From: Platanthera guangdongensis
Taxonomy: Eukaryota; Streptophyta; Magnoliopsida; Asparagales; Orchidaceae
Direction: 5' to 3'
DNA length: 64,000 nt
NCBI GenBank assembly: GCA_039583875.1
Contig: CM077150.1
Span: 185,446,375-185,510,374 of the forward strand
Shown: positions 53,346-63,216 of the stretch, piece by piece
Numbering within the stretch: the first letter of the stretch is position 1
How the letters are laid out: every line of letters begins with the position of its first letter
Program-made: the position numbers and the translations under genes
Notes under the pieces: generated by a model
What the model saw: the letters and a program-made list of their open reading frames with translations, nothing else
What the model was told of the DNA's origin: nothing
Databases searched by the model: none

Positions 53346-54245
53346 GGCACTCACAGTTTACAGAAGTTGTTGTTGAAATAAGAATTACAAGTTGTTCTTT
53401 CAAGTAGTGAGAATAATTAAAGTGGTTGATCAGATTATTCAAGTAATCAGAAAAGTGAAACACAGAGGATCAATACAAGAAGATCTGGCAGTCTAACTGC
53501 AGATCTAAGAAGTTGGAGAGAGAGAGCTCCAATCAAGAATTCAGTCTTTGGAACTAAGGCTGAGAAGAAGGATTCAGAATCATCTGGATCTCAAGAAGCA
53601 GAGGTCAAGGATCAACTGCAGAGGATTCAGACTAATTCAGTTCTACTCAAGAAGCTTTGAAAGAAGCTAAGTCAGTTTGGATCTAACTGAGTTCTTCCAA
53701 GAACTCTTCAAGAAACTCTCAACTCCTCTCTTATTTTCTGAGTTGTAGAGTTAGTTATTGTAATTCAATCTTAACTTGTAGGATCCATTGGATCTGAGAG
53801 AATTGTAAGCCTATATTATAAAGGCTGAGGGTAGGGCTTGGTTGTCTGAGTGTAGGAGTTGAAGAACTCTGAGTGTAGGCCTTAATTGGCTGAGTGTAGG
53901 CCTGGGTGGCTGAGTGTAGGCCTTTGTGGCTGAGTGTAAGGCTTTGGGCCTGAGGTGTAGGAACCTAGTTGGGTTCTGAGATAGTGGAGAAGATTGGCCG
54001 AATCTAGTACACTGCTAGATAGGCGAAGGGGGAAAGTGGATGTACCAAAGATTGGGGAACCACTATAAATTTGTGTGTCTGCTGTGTTGTGCTGTGCTGT
54101 GGATTAACTGTTTATATTCTGTTATTACTGTTAGCTGTAGAAATCTGTGAGATAACTGATTTGCTGCCAACAGAGCTAGAAAAAGGTTTAGGTCACCTAT
54201 TCACCCCCCCCCCCCTTAGGTGTTTAGGTACCATATCTTTCAAGT

Positions 54246-54261
54246 GGTATCAGAGGGAGGT
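54246..54261 (+). other. E6 primer-binding site, tRNA-iMet
   Basis: TGGTATCAGAGGGAGG, two bases after the LTR. The first 11 bases equal the complement of the tRNA-iMet end; then GG in place of CC as in E4, then AGG. Confidence 0.88.
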
Positions 54262-54347
54262 TACTCAAAAAGGACTAACTGTCTGAGGAGATCCAGTTTG
54301 GCAGATTCAGTGTAAGTCAGAACACAGTTTCAAGAAAATCAAGAAAC

Positions 54348-56387
54348 ATGGGTTCTTCAGAGAATCACAAGGAATTGGGTTCAATGAAACTGCCCATATG
54401 CAGAAAAGAGATTTTTGGAATCTGGAAAGAGAGGGTAAGGCTGTTCATTGAAGCCTCTGACCCTAGAATCTACATCACAGTCAAAGAGGGGCCATATGTG
54501 CCCATGAAAATCTCAGTATTGGATGCAAATCAGAGGACTCCAAAGGATTTCTCTGAGATGACCAAGGATGAAATTGTCCTAGCCACTATGGACAAAAGGG
54601 CACAAAACATAATAGTAAGTGCCATTGATGATGCAACTTTTCAGAACCTAATTCACTATAAAATAGCAAAAGAAATGTGGGATACCCTCATTGTCTATAT
54701 GGAAGGTTCTGAAGAAGTTAGGCAAGATAGAAAGTCCTTGCTTAATCAAGAGTATGAGAGCTTTAGGCAAGGAAGAGGAGATAGCATCACTGAATGCTAC
54801 AAGAAGTTCTATAGAATTGTTAATGAACTCATGTCCTATGGAAGAGAGTTCACTAACTATGAATTGAATGATAAGTTCTTAAGGTCCCTAACCAAAGATT
54901 GGGACACCAAGATCTGTGCCATCAGAGAAATGACAAAGTTGGGAGAAATTCCTCCTCCCACACTGTTTGGCAAGTTGCTGTCTTATGAGATGCAGCTGTC
55001 AGTGAGAAAAGAGGAGGAAAAATCAACAAGGACTGAGCACAGGGAAAGGACTGTTGCCTTCAAGTCAGAAGTACCTAGAAAGGGCAGGACTAAGTCATCA
55101 ACTCCTCCTCCAGAGGTAGTTGAATCAGAATCAGATGAGTCTATTAGCACAAAGTCTACAAGCAGTGAAAGTGATGAAGACTTTGCTGCATTCACCAGAC
55201 ATTTTCAGAAATTCCTGAAGAAGAAACAGTGGAGGTCCAGACCTTCATTTTCCAAAGGGAAAGAAGTCCAGCATCAGGAAAAGAATCCTTCAAAGAAGGA
55301 CAAGAAAAAGACAAAGACTAGCAAGGCAACTGGGTCTAAGATAGTGTGTTACTGCTGCAATAGACAGGGTCATGTTATTGCAGATTGTCCTGAGAGAAGA
55401 AAAGAATCCAGTGACAAAAAGAAGACTCACTTCAAAGGAAAGAAGGAGAAGTCCTTTGTTGCAAAGAATGAGAAGACTCTTTCAGACATTTCTTCTTCAG
55501 ACACTGAGACAGATGCTGAAGCCTACATAGGGCTATTTGCTGAAGAAGAAGAAGAATTTATGCAGATCATGGAATCAATCTATGAACAAGAAGAGTGTCA
55601 GTGCCAAGGACTGATGGCATTGACTGAAAGTACCAAAATCCTGGAGCAGCCAGGACCTAGTCAGGTACAAAGTCTAACTCAAAGTTCAGATTAAAGTTCT
55701 AGTTCAGAGTCAGATTCATCTTCATAAAGTGATGGAAGTGTTTCTGAATCTGAGGGAGATATTCATCAGCTCTTAGATGAATATAAAGTACTGTTGCAAG
55801 CCTATAAGAAAAGCAAGTCCCTTGCCAAAAGTCAGGCAAAGGAAATTGCTGATCTAAAGGCAGCTGCAACAGACTTTGAGAAGGAATTTGATCAAAAGCT
55901 CAATGAGGTAGCCGGGCTGAAACACATTACTGTGATTCAGATGGGAACTATCACTTATAAAAATGATCAAATTAAGTTACTGGAGATCAATCTCCAGAAG
56001 GAAAGAGTGCTTGTTGCTAGGTATTCAAAACCTAAATCAGTGTTACCCTTGATTGATGAATTTGTTCATCATAAAGGAAAGGCTGGATTGGGTTTTATTA
56101 AACCAGCTAGGACTGTTCAGGATCAGTCCAAGTCCAAGGGCAAAGCCCCAACATTCAACAAGCCTGCTATAGTCAAGACAGCAAAGGTTGTACCTAAGCA
56201 AAGGTACAACAAGTTTGAATGCTGGTGCTGTGGCAAGATTGGCCATTTTGCAATGGACTGTTGGCACAATGCCAGTGCCAAGGTGAGTAGCAAGTTACCT
56301 GGTGGAAAGCCAACAGGTAGCTTTGTCAAGTTGCAAACTAACAATCACCAAGGACCCAAGTTTACTTTGGGTTCTAAGGTTCATTAA
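54348..56387 (+). pseudogene. gag: E6 gag, two zinc knuckles, two TAA stops
   Basis: One frame of 680 codons from ATG 54348 (MGSSENHKELGSMKLPICRK), with TAA at 55692-55694 and 55725-55727. The copia gag domain (UBN2 type) covers residues about 60-225: MWDTLIVYMEGSEEVRQDRK, ITECYKKFYRIVNELMSYG, TLFGKLLSYEMQL. A first knuckle CYCCNRQGHVIADC lies at about residue 335, an acidic Ser/Glu-rich part with the two stops follows, then a coiled coil (AKEIADLKAAATDFEKEFDQ) and a second knuckle CWCCGKIGHFAMDC near residue 625. It ends at TAA 56385-56387 inside the splice-like segment before protease. The knuckles bind the RNA. Confidence 0.9.
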
Positions 56388-56399
56388 TTTGTTTTGCAG
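56379..56399 (+). promoter_or_regulatory. Splice-like sites between E6 gag and protease
   Basis: AAG|GTTCATTAA and TTTGTTTTGCAG|GTG flank 21 bases, exactly seven codons including the gag stop. Gag and pol are in the same frame on both sides. E3 has the same arrangement with a stronger donor (GTAAGG). Confidence 0.45.
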
Positions 56400-57695
56400 G
56401 TGAATCCAAGTGGCCATACCCCAACATGGTACTTGGATAGTGGATGTTCCAGACATATGACTGGAACAAGGGGACTACTGAAGGACTACATTCCAATCAA
56501 AAATGGTCCTAAAGTGACCTTTGGTGGTTCTGAAAAAGGAATCATCAAAGGGTTTGGTAACATCTCTTCAAACCTTGTTACCATTACTCAAGTGGCTTAT
56601 GTTAAAGGGTTGAAACACAACCTCATTAGTATAAGTCAGTTAAGTGATGTAGGGTATGACATCTCATTTGTTAAAAATGGTTGTCATATCAAGAGGTCAA
56701 GTGATCAAGAGATCATTTTGACAGGATATAGAAAGAGGAATGTCTACTGTTTAGACATTATGATTGAGAACAATGGTTCTCCTGTCTGTCTTGTAGCTGA
56801 TGAGACAATCTCTCATTGTGTCAAGTGGCACAAGAGGCTAGCTCATCTTAACTACAAGACTATTAGCAAACTCTTTAGTAAAGAGTTAGTGAGGAATGGT
56901 CCTCAAGTTAAGTGTGTCAAAGATGGCATTTGCTCAGCTTGTCAAAAGGGCAAGCAGACTAAATCCACCTTTAGAAGCTTAGACAACAAAGATGCTGTGA
57001 GGTGTTTATACCTCTTGCATATGGATCTATTTGGTCCAATGCCAGTTCACAGCTTAGGTAGGAAGGTCTATACCGTTGTAGTTGTTGATGACTACTCAAG
57101 GTTTTCCTGGGTGTTCTTCTTAAGGCAGAAATCTGAAACACCTAGTGTCTTCTATAGCTTTGTTAAGCAAATTCAGAATGAATTGAACTGTACAGTGGTC
57201 AAAATTAGAAGTGACCATGGTACTGAGTTTCAGTCTGAAAGCATGACAAAACTGTGTGAAGATTTTGGGATATTTCAAGAATTCTCTTCACCTAGAACAC
57301 CTCAGCAAAATGGCATTGCTGAAAGGAAGAATAGGACCTTGATAGAGGCTGGTAGGACCCTATTAAGTTATTCATCACTGCCAGAGTATTTCTGGGCTGA
57401 AGCAGTTAACACTGCATGCCATGTGATAAATAGGGCTACCATCACTAAAAGGTTAAACAAGACCCCCTATGAAGTTGTGAAAGGCAGGAAACCAAACCTA
57501 TCCTATTTCAGGATTTTTGGTTGCAAATGCTTCATACTTAACAATGGAAAGTCTTACTTAACTAAGTTTGCTGCCAAGTCTCAAGAGGGAGTGTTTGTTG
57601 GGTACAGCAATAATAGTAAGGCTTATAGAGTCTACAACTTGACTACACAAGTTGTAGAGGAGTCTGTGCATGTAGTTTTGATGAGACAAAACTAA
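56394..57695 (+). CDS. pol: E6 protease and integrase
   Basis: About 433 codons in the gag frame. Protease: [14 protein letters not shown] (D-S-G, residues about 9-22), [24 protein letters not shown]. Integrase: zinc domain [16 protein letters not shown] to CSACQKGKQ, catalytic core with Asp in HMDLFGPM, Asp in IRSDHGTEF and Glu in [10 protein letters not shown], then [10 protein letters not shown] and [20 protein letters not shown] (C-terminal domain). It ends early at TAA 57693-57695 because one T is missing in a T-run near 57676-57681. All catalytic residues are present. Neither ATG nor a separate promoter is needed; it would be made with gag or from a spliced RNA. Confidence 0.93.
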   Translation: MQVNPSGHTPTWYLDSGCSRHMTGTRGLLKDYIPIKNGPKVTFGGSEKGIIKGFGNISSNLVTITQVAYVKGLKHNLISISQLSDVGYDISFVKNGCHIKRSSDQEIILTGYRKRNVYCLDIMIENNGSPVCLVADETISHCVKWHKRLAHLNYKTISKLFSKELVRNGPQVKCVKDGICSACQKGKQTKSTFRSLDNKDAVRCLYLLHMDLFGPMPVHSLGRKVYTVVVVDDYSRFSWVFFLRQKSETPSVFYSFVKQIQNELNCTVVKIRSDHGTEFQSESMTKLCEDFGIFQEFSSPRTPQQNGIAERKNRTLIEAGRTLLSYSSLPEYFWAEAVNTACHVINRATITKRLNKTPYEVVKGRKPNLSYFRIFGCKCFILNNGKSYLTKFAAKSQEGVFVGYSNNSKAYRVYNLTTQVVEESVHVVLMRQN

Positions 57696-57706
57696 TTAAC
57701 AATGAG

Positions 57707-59011
57707 TTGTCTAGCAATGTATGCAGCCCCACAGGTCTTACTAAGAAGATGGACAAGCTAACCATAGAAGATGTACCTGCTGCAAGACAGCAAGTAGAAG
57801 AAGATGGCTTATGTCTAGGGGGAGAACTACATGTACCAGGAGCTGAAGAAGTACAAGGAACTCAGCTTGATGAAGATGCTGAAGAAGTTCAACCAGGAGT
57901 AAGGATGCCTCCAGCCAACAGGCATCTAAGAGATCATCCAGTAGAGCTGATTATTGGAGATCCAAGACAAGGTGTTCAGACAAGGAGCAGAAATCAGAAT
58001 GCTGTAGTATATTCAAGTTTTCTGTCTCAAATAGAACCAAAGAAATTTGAAGAAGCTATACAAGATCCACAGTGGACTGAAGCAATGCAGGAAGAACTTA
58101 ATCAGTTCAAAAGGTGCAAGGTTTGGGACTTGGTTCCTAAACCTAAAGATCACAATGTGATAGGAACAAAGTGGATCTATAGGAATAAGTTAGATGAACA
58201 AGGAGTCATCATTAAGAATAAAGCAAGACTGGTTGCAAAAGGATATAGGCAAGAAGAAGGTATTGATTTTGATCAAACCTTTGCTCCAGTAGCCAGACTG
58301 GAAGCCATAAGGATGTTCTTGGCCTATGCAACCTATCAAGGATTCAAGGTATACCAAATGGATGTGAAGTCAGCATTCCTAAATGGTAATTTGAAAGAAG
58401 AAGTCTATGTGGAGCAGCCTGCAGGTTTTGTTGATCCAACTCTACCTCATTATGTCTATAGACTTAGGAAAGCATTATATGGGTTAAAACAAGCACCTAG
58501 AGCTTGGTATGAAACCCTATCTAGTTTCCTCATTGAGAACAAGTTCTCAAGGGGGAAAATAGATAAGACTCTATTCCTTAGGGAATCTAGAGGCAAAGTC
58601 ATACTTGTCCAAATATATGTAGATGACATTATATTTGGGTCTACTGAAAGTAGCCTTTGCAAAAAGTTTGCAAAGCTTATGCAAAGTCAATTTGAGATGA
58701 GTAGTATGGGAGAACTAAAGTTTTTCTTGGGTCTCCAAGTTAAACAGACTGAAAGTGGTCTATCCATATGTCAGTCCAAGTTCACCCTAGAACTCATAAG
58801 GAAGTATGGTATGGATTCATCCAGTACCATGAAGACTCCTATGGGGTCAAGTATGTCTCTGAGCAAGGATGATGCAGGGAAACCTGTAGATGAAACCTTG
58901 TATAGAGGGATAGTTGGCTCCCTACTATACTTGACTGCAAGTAGGCCTGACATTATGTATGCTACATGTGTTTGTGCCAGGTATCAAGCCTGCCCTAAAG
59001 AGTTCACTTGA
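57707..59011 (+). CDS. pol: E6 reverse transcriptase
   Basis: Second frame, about 434 codons. An acidic linker is followed by the copia polymerase: [86 protein letters not shown], the catalytic YVDDIIFGS with both Asp, [14 protein letters not shown] and [20 protein letters not shown]. It ends at TGA 59009-59011 because one base is missing near 59000; E3 still has it at the matching place (TCTCAC). Copies element RNA into DNA. Intact motifs and one-base lesions on each side suggest recent inactivation. Confidence 0.94.
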   Translation: MSSNVCSPTGLTKKMDKLTIEDVPAARQQVEEDGLCLGGELHVPGAEEVQGTQLDEDAEEVQPGVRMPPANRHLRDHPVELIIGDPRQGVQTRSRNQNAVVYSSFLSQIEPKKFEEAIQDPQWTEAMQEELNQFKRCKVWDLVPKPKDHNVIGTKWIYRNKLDEQGVIIKNKARLVAKGYRQEEGIDFDQTFAPVARLEAIRMFLAYATYQGFKVYQMDVKSAFLNGNLKEEVYVEQPAGFVDPTLPHYVYRLRKALYGLKQAPRAWYETLSSFLIENKFSRGKIDKTLFLRESRGKVILVQIYVDDIIFGSTESSLCKKFAKLMQSQFEMSSMGELKFFLGLQVKQTESGLSICQSKFTLELIRKYGMDSSSTMKTPMGSSMSLSKDDAGKPVDETLYRGIVGSLLYLTASRPDIMYATCVCARYQACPKEFT

Positions 59012-59559
59012 CTGCAGTCAAGAGAATCTTGAGATATCTAAAGGGCACTCCCTATTTAGGCCTCTGGTACCCTAGGAATGGAGATTTTGATCTAACAGGC
59101 TATTCAGATGCAGACTTTGCAGGATGCAAAGAAGATAGAAAGAGCACTACTGGATCCTGTCAATTCCTAGGTGGAAGACTCATTTCATGGAGTAGTAAGA
59201 AGCAAACCAGTGTGGCTATCTCCACAGCTGAGTCAGAATATGTAGCTGCAGGAAGTTGCTGTGCTCAACTTCTGTGGATTCAACATCAGCTAGAAGACTA
59301 TGGATTTCAGGTAAGTAGAACTCCACTTTTCTGTGATTCTACAAGTGCTATTTCAATAGCTAATAATCTTGTATCACATAGTAGAACTAAACATATTGAG
59401 ATTAAATATCACTTTCTTAGGGGGCATGTAGAAAGAAATGATATTGCACTTGAATATGTTAAAACTGATAATCAGATAGCTGATATGTTTACTAAGCCCT
59501 TAGAAGAAGCTAAGTTCAATAGGTTCAAAATTGAACTAGGTATGATAAACTTAGACTAA
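59008..59559 (+). CDS. pol: E6 RNase H
   Basis: First frame, 183 codons: [40 protein letters not shown] (first Asp), [20 protein letters not shown] (Glu), [12 protein letters not shown] (Asp), [18 protein letters not shown], ending [13 protein letters not shown] and LGMINLD. Domain complete with its acidic residues. It is out of frame with reverse transcriptase by a single base. After it come 514 bases without coding sequence but with the decamer array. Confidence 0.94.
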   Translation: MTAVKRILRYLKGTPYLGLWYPRNGDFDLTGYSDADFAGCKEDRKSTTGSCQFLGGRLISWSSKKQTSVAISTAESEYVAAGSCCAQLLWIQHQLEDYGFQVSRTPLFCDSTSAISIANNLVSHSRTKHIEIKYHFLRGHVERNDIALEYVKTDNQIADMFTKPLEEAKFNRFKIELGMINLD

Positions 59560-59592
59560 GTTTACAGAACTAAAAATTGGCTAAGTAAAAAG

Positions 59593-60002
59593 GTGTCGAC
59601 ACATAGACAAGTCTATGTCGACACAGAATAGTAAGTGTCGACACTTCAGGAAAATGGTGTCGACACATCTAGGAAGTTGGTGTCGACACTTCAGAATGTT
59701 AGTGTCGACACATGTCGAGTTGGTGTCGACACATTTAATGAGGTGTCGACACTTAAGTTTTACTCAGAATTTTCTAAGTAAAGTCTCGACTACATGTCGA
59801 GTAGTGTTGTGTCGACACTTAACCAAGTGTCGACACATAAAATCTGATGACTTAAACTTGTGTCGACACATGTGTGTCGAGACATTATAAGTCAGTGTCG
59901 ACACTTATTGCCAGTGTCGACACATCTTTAGTAATCCATCCCGCCTGTTCGTCTTCAAACCAGAAAGGTATAAATAGGGTTCTGTCTTTATTTGTCGACA
60001 CG
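59593..60002 (+). promoter_or_regulatory. Internal promoter-like region: GTGTCGACAC array plus TATA box
   Basis: About a dozen exact GTGTCGACAC copies and several near-copies, spaced 15-35 bases, then TATAAATA at 59969-59976 (GGTATAAATAGGGTTC) about 100 bases upstream of the ATG at 60074. It repeats the layout of the LTR (array, TATA, start) within the element, but the spacers differ from the LTR, so it is not a simple LTR copy. Confidence 0.7.
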
Positions 60003-60073
60003 CTTTCAGAGTTTCGAGACCAAACTACTATGTCAACATTTCTCTCTTCTAAAGACTAATTCTACAAACCCTA

Positions 60074-62917
60074 ATGGCTCCCAAGCTCGAGGAGAATGTC
60101 AATGAAGGCTATGAACTGGTTCGTGGCGCGTTCGACGATGGCGATCAAGAAATCAAATCGGTGGTAACCCTAGTCACCGATTCTGGATTGGAGTATCTGG
60201 TTTCAGAACCAACCAAAATATGGAAGAAGGAAGTTCTCGAATTCCTTACTGGAGCTTCTGTAGATGACTCAGGTCACAAAATCAAATCAAGAGTGCATGG
60301 CACCAAGGTCAAGATTTCACCCAAAACTCTCAGAAAGGTACTTCAGCTACCTAGAATTCAAGCAGAAGAGGAAGTGACTACATCTAAGACCAAAGAAGCA
60401 CTTACCTGGTGTGGTCTAGATCCTAAGCTGAAGATTGGATCTGTTTTCAACAGGAGAGGAATGAATACCCAAGGAAAATTCCTGTCAGAAATTGTGGGTA
60501 AAGTTATACTCAGCAAGACTGGAGGGCATGACAGGGTGTCAGCCTCCATGTTCAGTGTTATGACCAGAATTATCTTCAACCTCAAAACAGATTGGTCAAT
60601 GGTTATCTTTGAGAAAATGAAGGAAAGTCTAAAGAAGCCCAATCTGGGCAGGATACTTAGTCTCTACCTAGCTGGTACAATACCAGAGGTAATGAGCACT
60701 GCTGCAGGTAGCAAAATCAACCACATGAGAAGGATGGACATGAGGATCTTCTCAAGGTGGGAAAGGGTGCTGTCAAAGGAACTGTCCACCCCTGAGAAGC
60801 AAGTTTCTAAGAAAGATTCACCTCCAAAGAAGAAGAGGAAGATAGCTCCTGTGACACAGGAGTCCTCCAGCAGTTCAGGTAGTGAAGAACAGGTTGTTTT
60901 CACTCCTGATAGTCAAATAGAAGTGGCTGCAGAGAAGTCTCCTGCTCCTCAAGAGACAGCTGAAATCCAGGGGGAGCTGCCTCCAGCTAGCCCCATGCAT
61001 AAGGATCCAAGCCAGGGGGAGCCACCAGCTGTAGAACAACCCTTTACACTGGAGAGTGAGCAAGCTACACTCATTATCCAAGAGGTACTTTCTGACCTCA
61101 ACACTTTAAATTTTTCTGTGATAGATTCTGATTTGTCTGATGTCCATCAGCAAACTCAGCAAGAAAATCAAGAACCAGATGTTGTTCTCCAAGACACATC
61201 AGTTATCCTAGAAGTGGTTCCTGATAAAGTTGTTGATCAACCCAGTACTTCTCCTGCACAGTCACCTCCTGAATACACCATGGAAGATCTATTTCTAAAT
61301 CTAGAACAGGAGGACTTTGACATGGATAAAGTTGCTGCTGCTGAAGAGAAGGGTGCTGCTACTGAGAGGGAGAACCTGCAAGTTGTGGAAGAGCCTGTCA
61401 GGCAAGAAAGTGAGAAAGCACTTGATGTGCAAGCTGACAAACCATCAAGCCCTAAGGACAGGGTTGATATTGCCAGTACTTCAGAGTCTGAGGAAGATGA
61501 GGCTGCACAAGCTAAAAAGAAGAAACTCTATGTCTTCAAGAGGAGAAGTCAGAGTTACAAGAAAGCCTTGCAATCCATTGCCCCACAGCCCATAGTTCAA
61601 CAGGCTCCAACTGTTGACTATAGTGGTCTACTGATTGCACTGCAAATCAAGATGGATGAACAAAGGAAAGCAATCGAGACTTATGTTGATGAAGGGCACA
61701 AGACCCTACAATCTGATCTGGCATAGGAAATCAAGTCAATAAGGTTTGAAATGAACCTTAATAAAAAGGAGATGACTGACTGTTTTACAAAGGGTGCTAA
61801 TGCAGTGGTCTATCTGGCAACCCATCAAGAGAAAATAAAGTCTCAAGTAGATGATATAGCACTGAAGCAAGGCTATGTGCTGGAAAATCAGTTGAGGATG
61901 AATGATAATTTGACTGCATCCCACAATGCTATAGTCACTGAACTGAAGAATAAGACTGCTGAACCTTCAACATCATCTGCATTTAAGGCTGAATTTGATA
62001 AAGCTTTTCAAGATGAAATTGCTGCTGTCAAGACTGCAATCAAGGATTCACAGAAGGTCATTTCTGAACAGCTTACAAAGCTTAGACCTTACTTTAAGGA
62101 TGGCATCAGGTACTTGGACAGTCAGATCAGATTCCAAAAGGATGATGTCAGAGACCATGTTGCACAAGAAGTCATAAAGGGGGAGAGGGTGTTAGTCAAA
62201 GCTAGCTCTGACCATGCCAAATAGATTTCTAACTCCATCAGAGCTACATTGGGCTATCCTCCCCTGTGTGATGATGATAATGTAGCTGAATCAGGTATTC
62301 AAAGTGCATATCTTGGAGGTGAGCAACAGGAAGTAGCTCAGGTGATCTATCCACCTCCAGATTTTGAAATGATTCATGCAGATGTAAGCACCATGTATAG
62401 CCCAGCTGCTGGAAAGTCCCATGTTGTTCTGGAAAAGGTTGTTCAACCTATAACAGCAGCTATGCAAGAGGCTTTGGACAAAGAAGAAGAGACAAGGCTG
62501 TCAAAGAAGAAGTTTAGGGAATTAGCTGAGCAAAAACCTGATTTTGAACAGTGGAGCCCTACTTCTAGGAACATCATTCTCACAGCCTGGAAAGCAGCCA
62601 AGGACAATGATCATGAAAGAAACAAATGGTTCTCAGAAGCAGAATGGAGGAAGCATGAGATTAGGCAGGAAGCCATTATCCAGCATAGAAGGAAGGCTAA
62701 GTTAGGAAAGCTACCTCCTACAGCTGTGGAGCCTAGCAAGTACTTTCCTAAGCCCTATCATTATTTTGAAAGGCAGAAAATCAAGGCTGAAGAACTAAAG
62801 AAGAAGGACTCCAAAGGAAAGAAAATTGCTGATACTGAGCCTGCTGCTGCTGCTGCTGTAAAAGCCAAAGTGCAAGCTGGGAAAGGAATTGTTATAAAAG
62901 AACCTGATCAGAATTAG
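60074..62917 (+). pseudogene. E6 extra ORF (ORF3), 947 codons with two TAG
   Basis: One frame from ATG 60074 to stop 62915-62917, cut only by TAG at 61724-61726 and 62222-62224 (both possible Gln codons). Residues about 1-215 look folded (VLEFLTGASVDDSGHKIKSR, VKISPKTLRKVLQLPRIQAE, FKTDWSMVIFEKM-like); this part resembles plant 'putative transposon protein' domains seen in other elements, a match I could not test. Residues 225-470 are Ser/Glu/Pro-rich with a basic SPPKKKRKI nuclear-signal-like patch near 250. Residues 480-720 are likely coiled coil. The C-terminus is Lys/Glu-rich. No signal peptide or membrane helix is evident, so an envelope role is not supported. It sits where SIRE elements have their env-like gene. 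Confidence 0.7.
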
Positions 62918-63216
62918 ACTAAGATTAGACTGAAGAATGTTGTAATCTGTTACATCTAAACATTTTTGTAAATCATTGAAAATGTATTAAAAACAATGTT
63001 TGAACAGTTTTTGATAAATATATTTCATGATTGTTCAGAAGAATGTGTCTAATTCTTGTTTGTTATGTAATGCTGAATGAGTATACATGTGTGCTTTATT
63101 ACATGTTTAAGTTTACCCTGTTAACATATACCTGCTTTACATCATTCTCTAATTTTTAATTATGAGTGGTGTATATCATTGACTAAGGGTTATGACTTCT
63201 CCAAATAGGGGGAGAT
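62918..63216 (+). other. E6 3' untranslated region and polypurine tract
   Basis: AT-rich, with AATGTATTAAAAACAATG near 62980. It ends CCAAATAGGGGGAGAT; the purine run AGGGGGAGA (63207-63215) precedes the LTR. The same tract lies before both E3 LTR copies. Confidence 0.8.

Larger units (their letters stand above)
52182..54243 (+). repeat. E6 5' LTR (2062 bp)
   Basis: Starts TGTTGGGTACATTGG and ends ATCTTTCA. U3 has over thirty GTGTCGACAC copies (52327-53206), a TATA box at 53338-53345, then AG-rich transcribed sequence and CTGAGTGTAGGCC repeats (53830-53970). A C-run (54205-54216) is near the end. Confidence 0.94.

Noticed and set aside
60074..62917. Retrovirus-like envelope gene
   Set aside because: No signal peptide, transmembrane helix or cleavage site can be seen; the position alone is not enough.
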